DNA from: Bacteroidota bacterium
GTDB lineage: Bacteria > Bacteroidota > Bacteroidia > NS11-12g > UBA9320
Direction of reading: 5' to 3'
DNA: 64,000 bases
NCBI GenBank assembly: GCA_013359235.1
Contig: JABWCE010000001.1
Span: 62,001 to 126,000, forward strand
The notes under the pieces were generated by a model, which ran no database searches, was not told where the DNA came from, and worked only from the letters and a program-made list of their open reading frames with translations. A program made the position numbers and the translations under genes. Positions 8,658 through 17,378 of this stretch are shown here, one piece after another. Within the stretch, counting starts at the first letter, position 1; each line of letters starts with the position of its first letter.

Positions 8658-9905
8658 TTAACTTTTTTGCTCCCAAATTTTGCAAATATTTACTATTGTT
8701 TCTACCGCTTTGTACATGTCTTGAATTGATATCCATTCAATTTTTGAGTGAAAAGCATGACCTCCGGTAAAAACATTTGGACAGGGCAACCCCATAAAAG
8801 ACAAACGCGAACCATCGGTGCCACCTCTAATACTTTCAATTTCAGGTTTTATTCCAGCCTGGCTCACAGCTTCAAGAGCATAATCAACTACTTGAGGATA
8901 TTTGTCAAGTACTTCTTTCATGTTTCTATATTGCTCGGTAATATTTAAGCTAAATGATGATTTTGGATAATTTCTCAAAACATCTGTTGCAGTGTTTTTT
9001 ATTATTTCTGTATTTTTTTTAAGAGTATCTAAATCAAATCCTCTTATAATAAATTTCACAATTGTTTCTTCAACAGTTCCGCCTATGCTTAAAGGATGAA
9101 TGAATCCTTCTTTACCTTCGGTTGTTTCGGGCGAACATGAATTTTTTGGTAGAGAGTTAATAATTTCTGATGCTATTTTTATTGCACTCTGCATTTTGTT
9201 TTTTGCAAAGCCTGGGTGCATTGAAACTCCTTTTATTTTTAATGTAGCGCCATCTGCACTAAATGTTTCGTTTTCAATATGACCAAGCGTTTCGCCATCA
9301 ATAGTATATCCGTATTTAGCTCCGAGTTTTTCCATGTTTACAAAATCAACTCCTCTTCCAATTTCTTCATCGGGGGTAAAAAGTAATCTTATTTTACCAT
9401 GTTTAATTTGTTTGTTTTTCATTAAAAAATTCATTGCATCTATAATTTCAGCAAGACCGGCTTTATTATCAGCACCCAATAATGTAGTGCCATCGGCTGT
9501 AATTATATCATTGCCAATTTTGTTTTTAAGCTCGGGATGTTCGTTTGGGTTTAACTCAATTGCTGTGTCTTTTTCAAATTTTATTATACTCCCATCGTAA
9601 TTTTTATGTATCACAGGATTAACGTCTTTTCCACTGCAATCGGGCGATGTATCTAAATGAGAACAAAAACAAATAACGGGTACGTTTTTTTCGGTATTTG
9701 AAGGAATTGTGGCATAAACATAACCATGACCATCAATATGTGCATCGTAAATTCCAATATCGAGCAATTCGTTTACTAGTAATTTCCCCAGATTTTTTTG
9801 TTTTTCGGTCGAAGGACATGTTTCAGAATCGGGGTCAGACTGTGTATCAATTTTTACATATTTTAAAAATCTTTCTACTACTGTTGGTTTATAATTTTCA
9901 AACAT
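8658..9905 (-). CDS. pepT: peptidase T (tripeptide aminopeptidase)
   Basis: Cytosolic M20-family zinc peptidase that removes the N-terminal residue from tripeptides. It has 415 residues, close to the normal length of about 410. Metal-binding and catalytic motifs are all visible: SHLDTSPD (His83, Asp85), LLGADNKAGLAEI (bridging Asp), and FTPDEEIGRG (catalytic Glu and metal Glu). The dimerisation domain has SMHPGFAKNKM, and the last ligand His is in GGHAFHSKIEW. RGGTDGSRLSFMGLPCPNVF is the typical substrate pocket strand. No signal peptide. It starts 3 bases after the msrA stop, so it is probably cotranscribed with msrA and the glycosyltransferase gene. Confidence 0.96.
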   Translation of the reverse strand: MFENYKPTVVERFLKYVKIDTQSDPDSETCPSTEKQKNLGKLLVNELLDIGIYDAHIDGHGYVYATIPSNTEKNVPVICFCSHLDTSPDCSGKDVNPVIHKNYDGSIIKFEKDTAIELNPNEHPELKNKIGNDIITADGTTLLGADNKAGLAEIIDAMNFLMKNKQIKHGKIRLLFTPDEEIGRGVDFVNMEKLGAKYGYTIDGETLGHIENETFSADGATLKIKGVSMHPGFAKNKMQSAIKIASEIINSLPKNSCSPETTEGKEGFIHPLSIGGTVEETIVKFIIRGFDLDTLKKNTEIIKNTATDVLRNYPKSSFSLNITEQYRNMKEVLDKYPQVVDYALEAVSQAGIKPEIESIRGGTDGSRLSFMGLPCPNVFTGGHAFHSKIEWISIQDMYKAVETIVNICKIWEQKS

Positions 9906-9908
9906 ATT

Positions 9909-10562
9909 TTACTTTATTTTATCTTTAAATTGTTTCCTGAACTTATCGAGTTTTGGCTTTATAACTAAGGCACAATAAGGCTTGGAGCTATTTATAGAAT
10001 AGTAATTTTGATGGTAATTTTCAGCTTTATAAAAAACATCAGCCTTTACAATTTGTGTTACTATTTCATTTTCGAATATTTTATTGGCTATTAATTTATT
10101 TTTAAAATTTTCAGCTTCAATTTTTTGAATTTCATTATGGTAAAAAACTGCACTTCTATATTGTGTACCTACATCTTCGCCTTGTCTGTTTAGAGTTGTA
10201 GGATCGTGTGTTTGCCAAAAAACCTCTAATAAATCAGTAAATGAAACAAATTGAGAATCGAAAACAATTTGAATAGCTTCGGCATGACCTGTTTTGCCAC
10301 TGCAAACTTCTTCATAACTCGGGTTAGGAGTATTTCCACCTGTATAACCTGATTGAACATTTTTAACCCCTTTTAGTTCTGTAAAAATAGCTTCAACACA
10401 CCAAAAACAGCCTCCTGCAAAAGTTGCTGTATCAAAATTACTTTCAATTTCTGTTTTCAATTTACTTTGCTTAAAATGTGAGTTTGTAAAATTACAAGCA
10501 ATTAGGCAAATTTCACTAAATATTAATCCTAAAATTATTGTATTTCTAATTACTTTTTCCAA
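9909..10562 (-). CDS. msrA: peptide methionine-S-sulfoxide reductase A, predicted lipoprotein
   Basis: Reduces methionine-S-sulfoxide in proteins. The catalytic motif GGCFWCVEAIF has the nucleophile Cys at residue 52; GYTGGNTPNPSYEEVCSGKT, HAEAIQIVFD and the segment FWQTHDPTTLNRQGEDVGTQ are family-typical. The N-terminus is unusual for a cytosolic MsrA: a hydrophobic stretch ending LIAC makes Cys23 a good lipobox cysteine, so this copy probably acts on the periplasmic side of a membrane. The start is TTG at 10562, immediately after an in-frame TAA, and no ATG is available. The gene overlaps the end of the glycosyltransferase gene by 17 bases. MsrB is not adjacent. Confidence 0.94.
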   Translation of the reverse strand: MEKVIRNTIILGLIFSEICLIACNFTNSHFKQSKLKTEIESNFDTATFAGGCFWCVEAIFTELKGVKNVQSGYTGGNTPNPSYEEVCSGKTGHAEAIQIVFDSQFVSFTDLLEVFWQTHDPTTLNRQGEDVGTQYRSAVFYHNEIQKIEAENFKNKLIANKIFENEIVTQIVKADVFYKAENYHQNYYSINSSKPYCALVIKPKLDKFRKQFKDKIK

Positions 10563-11577
10563 TTAAATTTTCAATTTCAGAAATAACCTCGTCAACAGTA
10601 ACAAGGTTTATACAGGGATTATCTGGTCTTACACAATGTATCTGGTCGCAAGGATTACAATCTAAAATATGATGAACAACCTTAGATTTATTGCCAATTG
10701 GATAAAAAATATCTTTTATACCCGGTCCATAAATTCCAATCAAAGGTGTATTCATTACAGCAGCAATGTGCAATGGACCACTTTCATTACCAATATATAG
10801 TTCGGCTTTTTTTACTAAATAGGCAAAATTCAAAAGTGAAAAGTTTTTTATACATTTTATTGAATCAACATTGCTAAAGTATATTATTTCATCAATTATT
10901 TTTTCATCTTCCTCTATGCCGGCAAATACTATTTTCAAATTGTATTTAGTCGAAAGTAATTTAGCAATTAGAGCAAAGTTTTTTGTTGGCCATTGTCTTA
11001 AAATTCTCCTTGCCCCGCAATGTAAAATTGCAAATTTTTTTAAATTATTTTTACTTATAAAACCGTCAGTTTCATATACTGATTTTTCATCAATTGTAAT
11101 CTGAGGAAAAATTAAAGGCTCATCATTAGGTAACAAAGGTTTAATAATATCAAAATTTGTATAAATTTCGTGTTTTTTCAATCCCTTTAATTTATTTGAA
11201 ATTCTCACAGTTCCTCTATCCAGCCTTATTAGGGGTCTATTTTTGAAAGCATAAAATAAAGTTTGCCAATTGCCTCTAAGTTCAATAATAATTGAATATT
11301 TTTTATCAAATGGCATTTCGTGAAATATGTTTTTTATTGAAGAAATATTTTTGACTAAAGGCAAAACAAAAGGCTTGCAAAGCAATGAAATCGGCACATT
11401 TGGATAAATTTTTTCAAGATAACTGAAAACGTGCAATGAATAAACCATATCCCCAATTTCATCTAATTTAATTACAAGAATTGAATCTATTTTCGTTTTG
11501 CGAGCATTAAAATTTAATATTCTACTACAAAATGCCGATACTAAAAAATAAAATTGTTCTTTGTTACAATTAAACAT
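10546..11577 (-). CDS. glycosyltransferase family 9 (heptosyltransferase-like)
   Basis: A 343-residue GT9 enzyme, the fold of ADP-heptose:LPS heptosyltransferases. Seen motifs: ILVIKLDEIGDMVYSLHVF (about 33-51; the family pattern is hRxDxxGDh), FAILHCGARRILRQWPTKNF (nucleotide-sugar binding, family GAxxxxKxWP) and IGNESGPLHIAAVMNTPLIG with GPG (family DSGxxHxAAAxxxP). The C-terminal CNPCDQIHCVRPDNPCI cysteine cluster is common in Bacteroidota members. It probably adds a sugar to lipid A core or another surface glycan; the exact donor is unknown. It is the first gene of the run glycosyltransferase, msrA, pepT. Confidence 0.9.
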   Translation of the reverse strand: MFNCNKEQFYFLVSAFCSRILNFNARKTKIDSILVIKLDEIGDMVYSLHVFSYLEKIYPNVPISLLCKPFVLPLVKNISSIKNIFHEMPFDKKYSIIIELRGNWQTLFYAFKNRPLIRLDRGTVRISNKLKGLKKHEIYTNFDIIKPLLPNDEPLIFPQITIDEKSVYETDGFISKNNLKKFAILHCGARRILRQWPTKNFALIAKLLSTKYNLKIVFAGIEEDEKIIDEIIYFSNVDSIKCIKNFSLLNFAYLVKKAELYIGNESGPLHIAAVMNTPLIGIYGPGIKDIFYPIGNKSKVVHHILDCNPCDQIHCVRPDNPCINLVTVDEVISEIENLIGKSN

Positions 11578-11661
11578 CAGAAAACATCAAAAACACTTTA
11601 TTAAGTCTGTAAAATTAGTTAAAATTATAAAAGAAAATTAATCTATTATTTTTGAAAAAAA

Positions 11662-12825
11662 ATGAATACGTTTCGCTTTACTAGAATAGTAAAACCAATA
11701 CTGTTGATTTTTGCAGTATTAATAGGGGTTTCATCGTTGTTATACACTAATAAACTTTCAAAGAAACTTGCTAAAGAAGAAGAATTAAAAATAAAAAATT
11801 GGGCAAAAGCTACCGAACAACTCGCTACCAGCGATTTTTCTACAGATATGACATTTATCCTTGAAATTGTAAGTCAAAACACTTCAATTCCTGTAATTTT
11901 AACTGATGAAATGAACAATATTACAAGTTGGCGAAATCTTGATTCTTTAAAAGCAGAAAAAGACAATAATTATTTGGTAAACCAACTCGAAAATATGAAA
12001 GAACAACACGAGCCAATAGTTTTAAATTATTTTGAGGGGCAAAAAGTTAAAGTTTATTACAAAAATTCAAAACTTTTAACACAAATAAAATACTATCCTT
12101 TAATTCAACTACTTATAATTACATTTTTTTTGATAATGAGTTATATGGCTTTCAGTTATTCACGTAAATCAGAACAAAATCTTGTTTGGGTTGGAATGAG
12201 CAAAGAAACCGCTCACCAGCTTGGTACACCAATATCATCGCTTATTGCCTGGATTGAAATATTGAAATCAAAACCACAAAACGATATTGCAATTGTAAAA
12301 GAAATTGAAAATGATGTAAAAAGATTATCAGTAATAACTGAAAGATTTTCTAAAATTGGTTCAGAACCAATACTTGAACCAACTGATATTATAGGAGAAA
12401 TATTAAATTCAATATCATATTTAAAACCAAGAACATCAAAGCAAATTGAGTTTAAAATAATAAACGAATTAAAACCAGGCATATTGGTAGAATTAAATAA
12501 ATACCTATTTGCATGGGCAATAGAAAATTTAACAAAAAATTCAATAGATGCTATGAATGGTGTTGGTGTTATTACATATCATATTAAACAAAAACAAAAA
12601 ACAGTAATTATTGATGTAATTGATACCGGAAAAGGAATTCCTTCAAATAGATTTAAATCTGTATTTAAACCAGGATACACAACCAAAAAAAGAGGTTGGG
12701 GTTTGGGGCTTTCATTCGTAAAAAGAATAATAGACAATTATCATAAAGGACATATTTTTGTTAAAGAATCAACAATAAATAAAGGTACAATTTTCAGAAT
12801 AATTTTAAACCAAATAAAAAACTAG
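11662..12825 (+). CDS. membrane sensor histidine kinase, orphan
   Basis: A 387-residue sensor kinase. Transmembrane helix 1 is at about 10-29, an extracytoplasmic sensor region at 30-143, and helix 2 at 146-166. The H-box is WVGMSKETAHQLGTPISSLI with phospho-acceptor His185; this AHQLGTPISSL form is typical for Bacteroidota kinases. The N-box ENLTKNSIDAM, G1-box DTGKGIPSNRF and G2-box RGWGLGLSFVKRII complete the ATPase domain. The signal is unknown. No response regulator gene is adjacent on either side, so its partner must lie elsewhere. A perfect -7 element TATTTTTG (11647-11654) sits 7 bases before the ATG, with no good -33 box. Confidence 0.93.
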   Translation: MNTFRFTRIVKPILLIFAVLIGVSSLLYTNKLSKKLAKEEELKIKNWAKATEQLATSDFSTDMTFILEIVSQNTSIPVILTDEMNNITSWRNLDSLKAEKDNNYLVNQLENMKEQHEPIVLNYFEGQKVKVYYKNSKLLTQIKYYPLIQLLIITFFLIMSYMAFSYSRKSEQNLVWVGMSKETAHQLGTPISSLIAWIEILKSKPQNDIAIVKEIENDVKRLSVITERFSKIGSEPILEPTDIIGEILNSISYLKPRTSKQIEFKIINELKPGILVELNKYLFAWAIENLTKNSIDAMNGVGVITYHIKQKQKTVIIDVIDTGKGIPSNRFKSVFKPGYTTKKRGWGLGLSFVKRIIDNYHKGHIFVKESTINKGTIFRIILNQIKN

Positions 12826-12866
12826 AAACATATAAATTATTAAAAGACAATCAAAATTTTCTTTGA

Positions 12867-12874
12867 TACCTTTG
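12867..12874 (+). promoter_or_regulatory. -7 promoter element of the DUF502 gene
   Basis: TACCTTTG fits TAnnTTTG exactly and lies 18 bases before the ATG at 12893. I see no convincing TTTG at the -33 position. Confidence 0.35.
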
Positions 12875-12892
12875 TAATAATTTTATTAAAAA

Positions 12893-13474
12893 ATGACAAA
12901 TTCAATTATCAAAAGAATATTATCTGCAATAGTAGGATATTTCTTAAAAGGTTTAATTTTCATAGCACCAATAGTTTTAACATTTTATATAATAAAGTGG
13001 CTTTTTGAATCATTAGATAAAATTTTACCAATGACAATTCCAGGATTAGGTATTCTTATTATTTTAATATCAGTAACAATTATAGGGTATTTAGGTTCAA
13101 AACTTATTTCTCAACCATTATTCAATTGGTTTGAAGGCTTAATTGGAAAAACTCCAGGTATAAAATTTATATATTCCAGCATTAAAGATATGCTCGAAGC
13201 ATTTGTAGGCGATAAAAAAAAATTCAAAGAACCTGTTTTAGTTAAAATGAATGAAACTGGTTTAATGAAAATTGGTTTTATAACATCAAAAGATTTAAAA
13301 ATTTTATCAAAAAATGAATTAGATGGGGAATTTTTAGGAGTATATTTTCCACATTCGTATAATTTTTCAGGAAATCATTTTATTGTAAATAAAAAAAATA
13401 TTATACCAATTAAAGCAAATTCAACGGAAATAATGAAGTATGTTGTAAGTGGAGGAGTTACAGAAATTAATTAA
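12893..13474 (+). CDS. DUF502 membrane protein
   Basis: A 193-residue protein with two transmembrane helices (about 16-36 and 47-66) near the N-terminus and a soluble C-terminal domain. The arrangement GYFLKGLIFIAPIVLTFYII, then GLGILIILISVTIIGYLGSK and GKTPGIKFIYSSIKDMLEAF is the DUF502 signature. Family members occur across bacteria and in plants (COV1-like, vein patterning), with no firm biochemical role. It follows the histidine kinase after a 67-base gap that carries its own -7 element. The stop TAA shares the tetranucleotide TTAA with the stop of the convergent sigma-factor gene. Confidence 0.88.
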   Translation: MTNSIIKRILSAIVGYFLKGLIFIAPIVLTFYIIKWLFESLDKILPMTIPGLGILIILISVTIIGYLGSKLISQPLFNWFEGLIGKTPGIKFIYSSIKDMLEAFVGDKKKFKEPVLVKMNETGLMKIGFITSKDLKILSKNELDGEFLGVYFPHSYNFSGNHFIVNKKNIIPIKANSTEIMKYVVSGGVTEIN

Positions 13475-13995
13475 TTTAATAATCCAAAATTTACACCATA
13501 ATTAAATAACATTTTTCTCAATTTGCGTTTTGCTACAAAAATCCTAGTTTTAACTGTTCCAATAGGAATATCAAGCATCTCTGCTATTTCATGATATTTA
13601 AAACCATCTACATTTAATGAAAAAGTTAATCTCAAATCTTCGGGGAGCAAATTTATTGCTGAATCAATATCCTTTTTTAAAAAGTTAGCTTCACCTTTAT
13701 TTATATCAGTTATATTTGAATTTTCTATTAAATATAAATTATCTGAGCTATCAATAACAGTATTCCTCTTAATTAATCGCCGATAATTATTTATAAATGA
13801 ATTTTTCATTATAATATACAACCAACCTTTAAGATTAGTACCACAAGCAAATTTGTTTCTATAAGTAAATGCTTTGAGCATTGTTTCTTGAACCAAATCA
13901 TTTGCATCTTCAATATTTTTTGTTAATATTAAAGCATAATTTTTAAGAGTAGTAGTCTCGTTATTAATTAGTTTGCTAAATTCTATTGTTGTCAT
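13471..13995 (-). CDS. ECF-type RNA polymerase sigma factor
   Basis: A 174-residue sigma-70 family regulator containing only regions 2 and 4, as in ECF sigma factors. Region 2 includes ANDLVQETMLKAFTYRNKF (about 32-50) and GTNLKGWLYIIMKNSFINNY. Region 4 is a helix-turn-helix with FKYHEIAEMLDIPIGTVKTR followed by IFVAKRKLRKML. It should direct RNA polymerase to a special promoter set. No anti-sigma factor or FecR gene is adjacent, so its control is not visible; Bacteroidota contain many such stand-alone ECF factors. A good promoter is located 28 bases upstream of its ATG. Confidence 0.93.
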   Translation of the reverse strand: MTTIEFSKLINNETTTLKNYALILTKNIEDANDLVQETMLKAFTYRNKFACGTNLKGWLYIIMKNSFINNYRRLIKRNTVIDSSDNLYLIENSNITDINKGEANFLKKDIDSAINLLPEDLRLTFSLNVDGFKYHEIAEMLDIPIGTVKTRIFVAKRKLRKMLFNYGVNFGLLN

Positions 13996-14370
13996 TGTTT
14001 AATATTTTTATTATTTTCTTTGACAAACTTATATAATTATATTTTATTATCCAAATTTTTGTTTAATATTTTACAATATTTTTTAAACATTTTATATTTT
14101 CAACATAAAATCTAATAAGTGAATAACTTTTTTATAAATAGAATTAAATTTTAAAAATTATATTTGTATTATTGTTTTAATACCTAATTTTTGATATGTT
14201 TATTTTTTTAATAAAAACTATAATATTTTATTTTACTATTTTAGTTCATAAATCAGTAAATGGATTAAATATTGAAAATATCATTCTAAAAATTACCAAT
14301 ACATTAAATTTCAGAATATTAATATTTAAAACTCATAATAATTTTTCTTTTAATTTTCAAATAATTTTAT
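13996..14370. other. AT-rich intergenic region holding divergent promoters
   Basis: About 375 bases of very AT-rich DNA between the sigma-factor gene and folE. It holds the promoter for the sigma gene (14024-14055) and a perfect -7 element TATATTTG at 14159-14166 on the plus strand, which could serve folE with a leader of about 200 bases. A 61-codon open frame (14196-14381) overlaps the folE start and looks like chance: low-complexity I/F/N content and no recognisable motif. I see no stable RNA structure. Confidence 0.6.
14024..14055 (-). promoter_or_regulatory. promoter of the ECF sigma-factor gene
   Basis: Read on the minus strand: TTTG (14055-14052), a 20-base spacer, then TAAGTTTG (14031-14024), a full match to TTTG / TAnnTTTG. 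The -7 element ends 28 bases before the ATG at 13995. Confidence 0.5.
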
Positions 14371-15051
14371 ATGAAACATAGTGAAACTCTGTCTTATATT
14401 AAGACTAAAAATTTATCAAATTTATTTTTTGACGAGTCAAATTACTCTTCTAAAACTCCACTTAGAATCGATGCTTTCGCAATGGATGATAAAACAAAAA
14501 TGAAATTAATAGCTAAACATTTTTCAGAAATTATGAATATTTTAGGTTTAGATTTGAAAGATGATAGTTTAAAAGACACTCCTAATAGAGTAGCTAAGAT
14601 GTATGTAAAAGAATTTTTCAGTGGATTGAATCCTGAAAATAAGCCAAAATTAACATTATTTAAAAATAGATATAATTATAAACAAATGGTAATAGAGAAA
14701 GATATTTCTTTTTATAGTAATTGCGAACACCATTTTGTTCCTTTTATGGGAAAAGCTCATGTTGGTTACATTTCAAATGGAGAAGTGGTAGGATTATCTA
14801 AATTAAATAGAATTGTTGATTATTTTGCAAGACGCCCTCAAGTACAAGAAAGAATGACAATTCAAATTGCAAATGAATTAAGAGATTCATTGAATACAGA
14901 AGATGTTGCGGTTGTTATTGAAGCTAAACATTTATGCGTTTCGAGCAGGGGGATAAAAGATGATACAAGTATAACAACAACATCAGCTCTTTTTGGAAAA
15001 TTTCTCGATATGGATACAAGAAGCGAATTTATAAGATTAATTGAAAAATAA
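14371..15051 (+). CDS. folE: GTP cyclohydrolase I
   Basis: Converts GTP to 7,8-dihydroneopterin triphosphate, first step of folate, and in many bacteria of queuosine precursor synthesis. At 226 residues it has normal length. Typical segments: LKDTPNRVAKMYVKEFFSGL (about 71-90), FYSNCEHHFVPFMGKAHVGY with zinc-binding Cys and His residues, LSKLNRIVDYFARRPQVQER, and EAKHLCVSSRGIKDDTSITT carrying the third zinc ligand Cys. The gene stands alone; queA, which acts late in queuosine synthesis, is also in this window but far away. The ATG at 14371 gives a normal length. Confidence 0.97.
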   Translation: MKHSETLSYIKTKNLSNLFFDESNYSSKTPLRIDAFAMDDKTKMKLIAKHFSEIMNILGLDLKDDSLKDTPNRVAKMYVKEFFSGLNPENKPKLTLFKNRYNYKQMVIEKDISFYSNCEHHFVPFMGKAHVGYISNGEVVGLSKLNRIVDYFARRPQVQERMTIQIANELRDSLNTEDVAVVIEAKHLCVSSRGIKDDTSITTTSALFGKFLDMDTRSEFIRLIEK

Positions 15052-15053
15052 TT

Positions 15054-15082
15054 TTTTACTGCAACTTTCTTAGATACATTTG
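15054..15082 (+). promoter_or_regulatory. promoter of the FG-GAP cargo gene
   Basis: TACATTTG at 15075-15082 is a perfect -7 element, with a T-run (TTTA) at about 15054-15058 in the -33 position. The ATG follows at 15101, leaving a very short leader. Confidence 0.42.
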
Positions 15083-15100
15083 TATCTTGTGTAACGTGAA

Positions 15101-17371
15101 ATGCAAAAAAATATATTATTAATTTTCGTTTTAACTTTATCTTGTTTTTCGTTAGCCCAAAACAATAAGGTTTCTTTTAAGTTGGATTATTCCCCTATTT
15201 TTTTAACAAAAAATGGTGATACTATTAATAAAGCTTTGATTGGCGGATTAAATCAACCTCAATTCCAAAAATTAGATATTAATAATGATGGGTTAAAAGA
15301 CCTTGTAATTCATGATAGGTCTGGAGGTATGATTTTACCATTTATTAATAAAGGTGGAAATGACATTAGCAAATATATTTACAGCCCTGAATATGTTAGT
15401 TGTTTTCCTAAAATGTATGACACATGGTTTTTGCTTGTTGATTATGACAAAGATGGAAAAGAAGACCTTTGGACTAAAATAAATTTTAAGGCTACTTTAT
15501 TTAAAAATATTACTAAAAAAAGTGACAAAAGAGTTTCATTTGTTCAAATATCACCTCAATTAATGGCATATAATTTTAATCCTGCTCCGCTTGACAGCAA
15601 CACTGTATCTGCAGATAATTTTAATATTCCAGCTATAGCTGATATGGATGGCGACGGCGATATTGATATTTTTTCTTATCAAGTAAATGAAGGAAATTTT
15701 CTTATTTACAGAAATATGACTGTTGATTTTAATTTACCTCTTCACCCACCTGTTTTTGACCTTGCTGATTGGTGTTGGGGAAACTTTAGAGATACCGGTT
15801 CTTCGGGATATATGATATATCCATGTGGTTATAAAATTTATCGTAAACACAATGGAGGTTCTACCCTATTATGGTTTGATAATGATAATGATGGTGATAT
15901 GGATTTACTTTTAGGAAATGCTGGAAAGACAAACATACAATTTTTTAAAAATGGTAAAAAAGAATATAATCTTACTTATGATAGTATTATTGGAGTTGAT
16001 GGTAATTGGCCATCATCTAATACATCAGTTTCATTGCAATCATTTCCGGGTATATTTTTGCTTGATGTTGATAATGACAGTATAAATGATATCTTAATTG
16101 CTCCTAACCAGTATGATTATAATTATACTGTAAAAGAAACCAAACAAGTGTTATTTTATAAAAACGAAGGTACAAATTTATATCCTGACTTTAAACTTAA
16201 AAAAACTAACTTTTTTACAGATGAATTCTTAGATCATGGGGCTTATACTTCGCCCGTTTTACAGGATATTGATAATGATAATGATTTAGATTTAATAATT
16301 GCAACAAATGGAGATAATGCAATAACAAACAATTATAATGACAGACTGATTTTATATAGAAATATTGGTAATGCACAAAAACCTGTTTTTAAGCTCGAAG
16401 ATGAAGATTTATGGGGGCTGAGTTATGACTCAATCAGATTTTTGTCAATTTGTTTTGGTGATTTAAATGGCGATTCAAAAATTGATATGCTTGCAGGTAA
16501 TTATTTTGGAAGTTTATATTATTACAAAAATATAGGGACTTCTACTACTTGGGCTTTTACTACACCTACCAAAAACTTTGAAAACATTCGTGTTGGCGAA
16601 CGGAGTACACCTCAAATTATTGACCTTGACAAAGACGGATTGAATGACATTATAGTTGGTGAATTTAATGGAAACTTTAATTACTATAAAAACACAGGAA
16701 GTTCATCTGTTCCTAAATATACGCTGATTGACGATACTCTTGGCAATTTTATAGTAAACGAAGTTACAGATTACGATACAAGCCACAATCCAAAGTATTA
16801 CTGGATAGGAAATGCTTCGGGAATTATAACTGATATCAATAATGATGGAAAATTTGAAATGGTTTGCGGAGGAAATGAAGGTAAAATTAGAGTTTTTAAA
16901 TTTGCAACTTACAACCAGCCAAAATATATTGAAGATACTACTATTTTGTTTGATTCTTCTTATATGCGATATAATACCCTCGATTTTGGAGCTGATTCAA
17001 AACCAGCAATTGGTGACATTGATGGAGATGGTGTAAAAGATATTATTGTTGGAAACAATCGTGGTGGAATACATTTACTTAAAGGAAAAGTTGAAATTTC
17101 GAATACTTCAAAACTTGTAAAAAACAAGATGCCAGTAATTTATCCTAATCCAAACCATGGTAATATATTAAATATCAATAAAAATGATAATGAAATTTAT
17201 TCATTTAAAATTTTAAATATTTCAGGAAAAACAATATTAACCGAAAACTCTAATCCACATTCAGATTTTCATCAAATTAAAATTGATAGTTTAAACCGTG
17301 GGGTATATTTTATTCAATCGGTTTGCACCGATAACACTGTGTTTTACTCAAAAATCATAATTTTAAAATAA
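15101..17371 (+). CDS. T9SS-secreted FG-GAP/VCBS repeat protein
   Basis: A 756-residue exported protein with signal peptide MQKNILLIFVLTLSCFSLAQ. It contains at least nine repeats with a calcium-binding D-x-[DN]-x-D-G-like loop, e.g. NNDGLKDLVIHD, DMDGDGDIDIF, DNDNDGDMDLLLGN, DIDNDNDLDLIIATNGD, DLDKDGLNDIIVGEFNG and DIDGDGVKDIIVGN. Such FG-GAP/VCBS repeats fold into an integrin-like beta-propeller and suggest calcium-dependent adhesion or binding. The C-terminus is a T9SS type A domain (VIYPNPNHGN, then LNRGVYFIQSV). An FAD oxidoreductase gene follows after 7 bases. Its own promoter is seen just upstream. The ligand is unknown. Confidence 0.9.
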   Translation: MQKNILLIFVLTLSCFSLAQNNKVSFKLDYSPIFLTKNGDTINKALIGGLNQPQFQKLDINNDGLKDLVIHDRSGGMILPFINKGGNDISKYIYSPEYVSCFPKMYDTWFLLVDYDKDGKEDLWTKINFKATLFKNITKKSDKRVSFVQISPQLMAYNFNPAPLDSNTVSADNFNIPAIADMDGDGDIDIFSYQVNEGNFLIYRNMTVDFNLPLHPPVFDLADWCWGNFRDTGSSGYMIYPCGYKIYRKHNGGSTLLWFDNDNDGDMDLLLGNAGKTNIQFFKNGKKEYNLTYDSIIGVDGNWPSSNTSVSLQSFPGIFLLDVDNDSINDILIAPNQYDYNYTVKETKQVLFYKNEGTNLYPDFKLKKTNFFTDEFLDHGAYTSPVLQDIDNDNDLDLIIATNGDNAITNNYNDRLILYRNIGNAQKPVFKLEDEDLWGLSYDSIRFLSICFGDLNGDSKIDMLAGNYFGSLYYYKNIGTSTTWAFTTPTKNFENIRVGERSTPQIIDLDKDGLNDIIVGEFNGNFNYYKNTGSSSVPKYTLIDDTLGNFIVNEVTDYDTSHNPKYYWIGNASGIITDINNDGKFEMVCGGNEGKIRVFKFATYNQPKYIEDTTILFDSSYMRYNTLDFGADSKPAIGDIDGDGVKDIIVGNNRGGIHLLKGKVEISNTSKLVKNKMPVIYPNPNHGNILNINKNDNEIYSFKILNISGKTILTENSNPHSDFHQIKIDSLNRGVYFIQSVCTDNTVFYSKIIILK

Positions 17372-17378
17372 TTATTCC

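Noticed and set aside
14196-14381. 61-codon open frame upstream of folE
   Set aside because: Low-complexity I/F/N-rich residues, overlap with the folE start, no motif and no good start signal; expected by chance in very AT-rich DNA.
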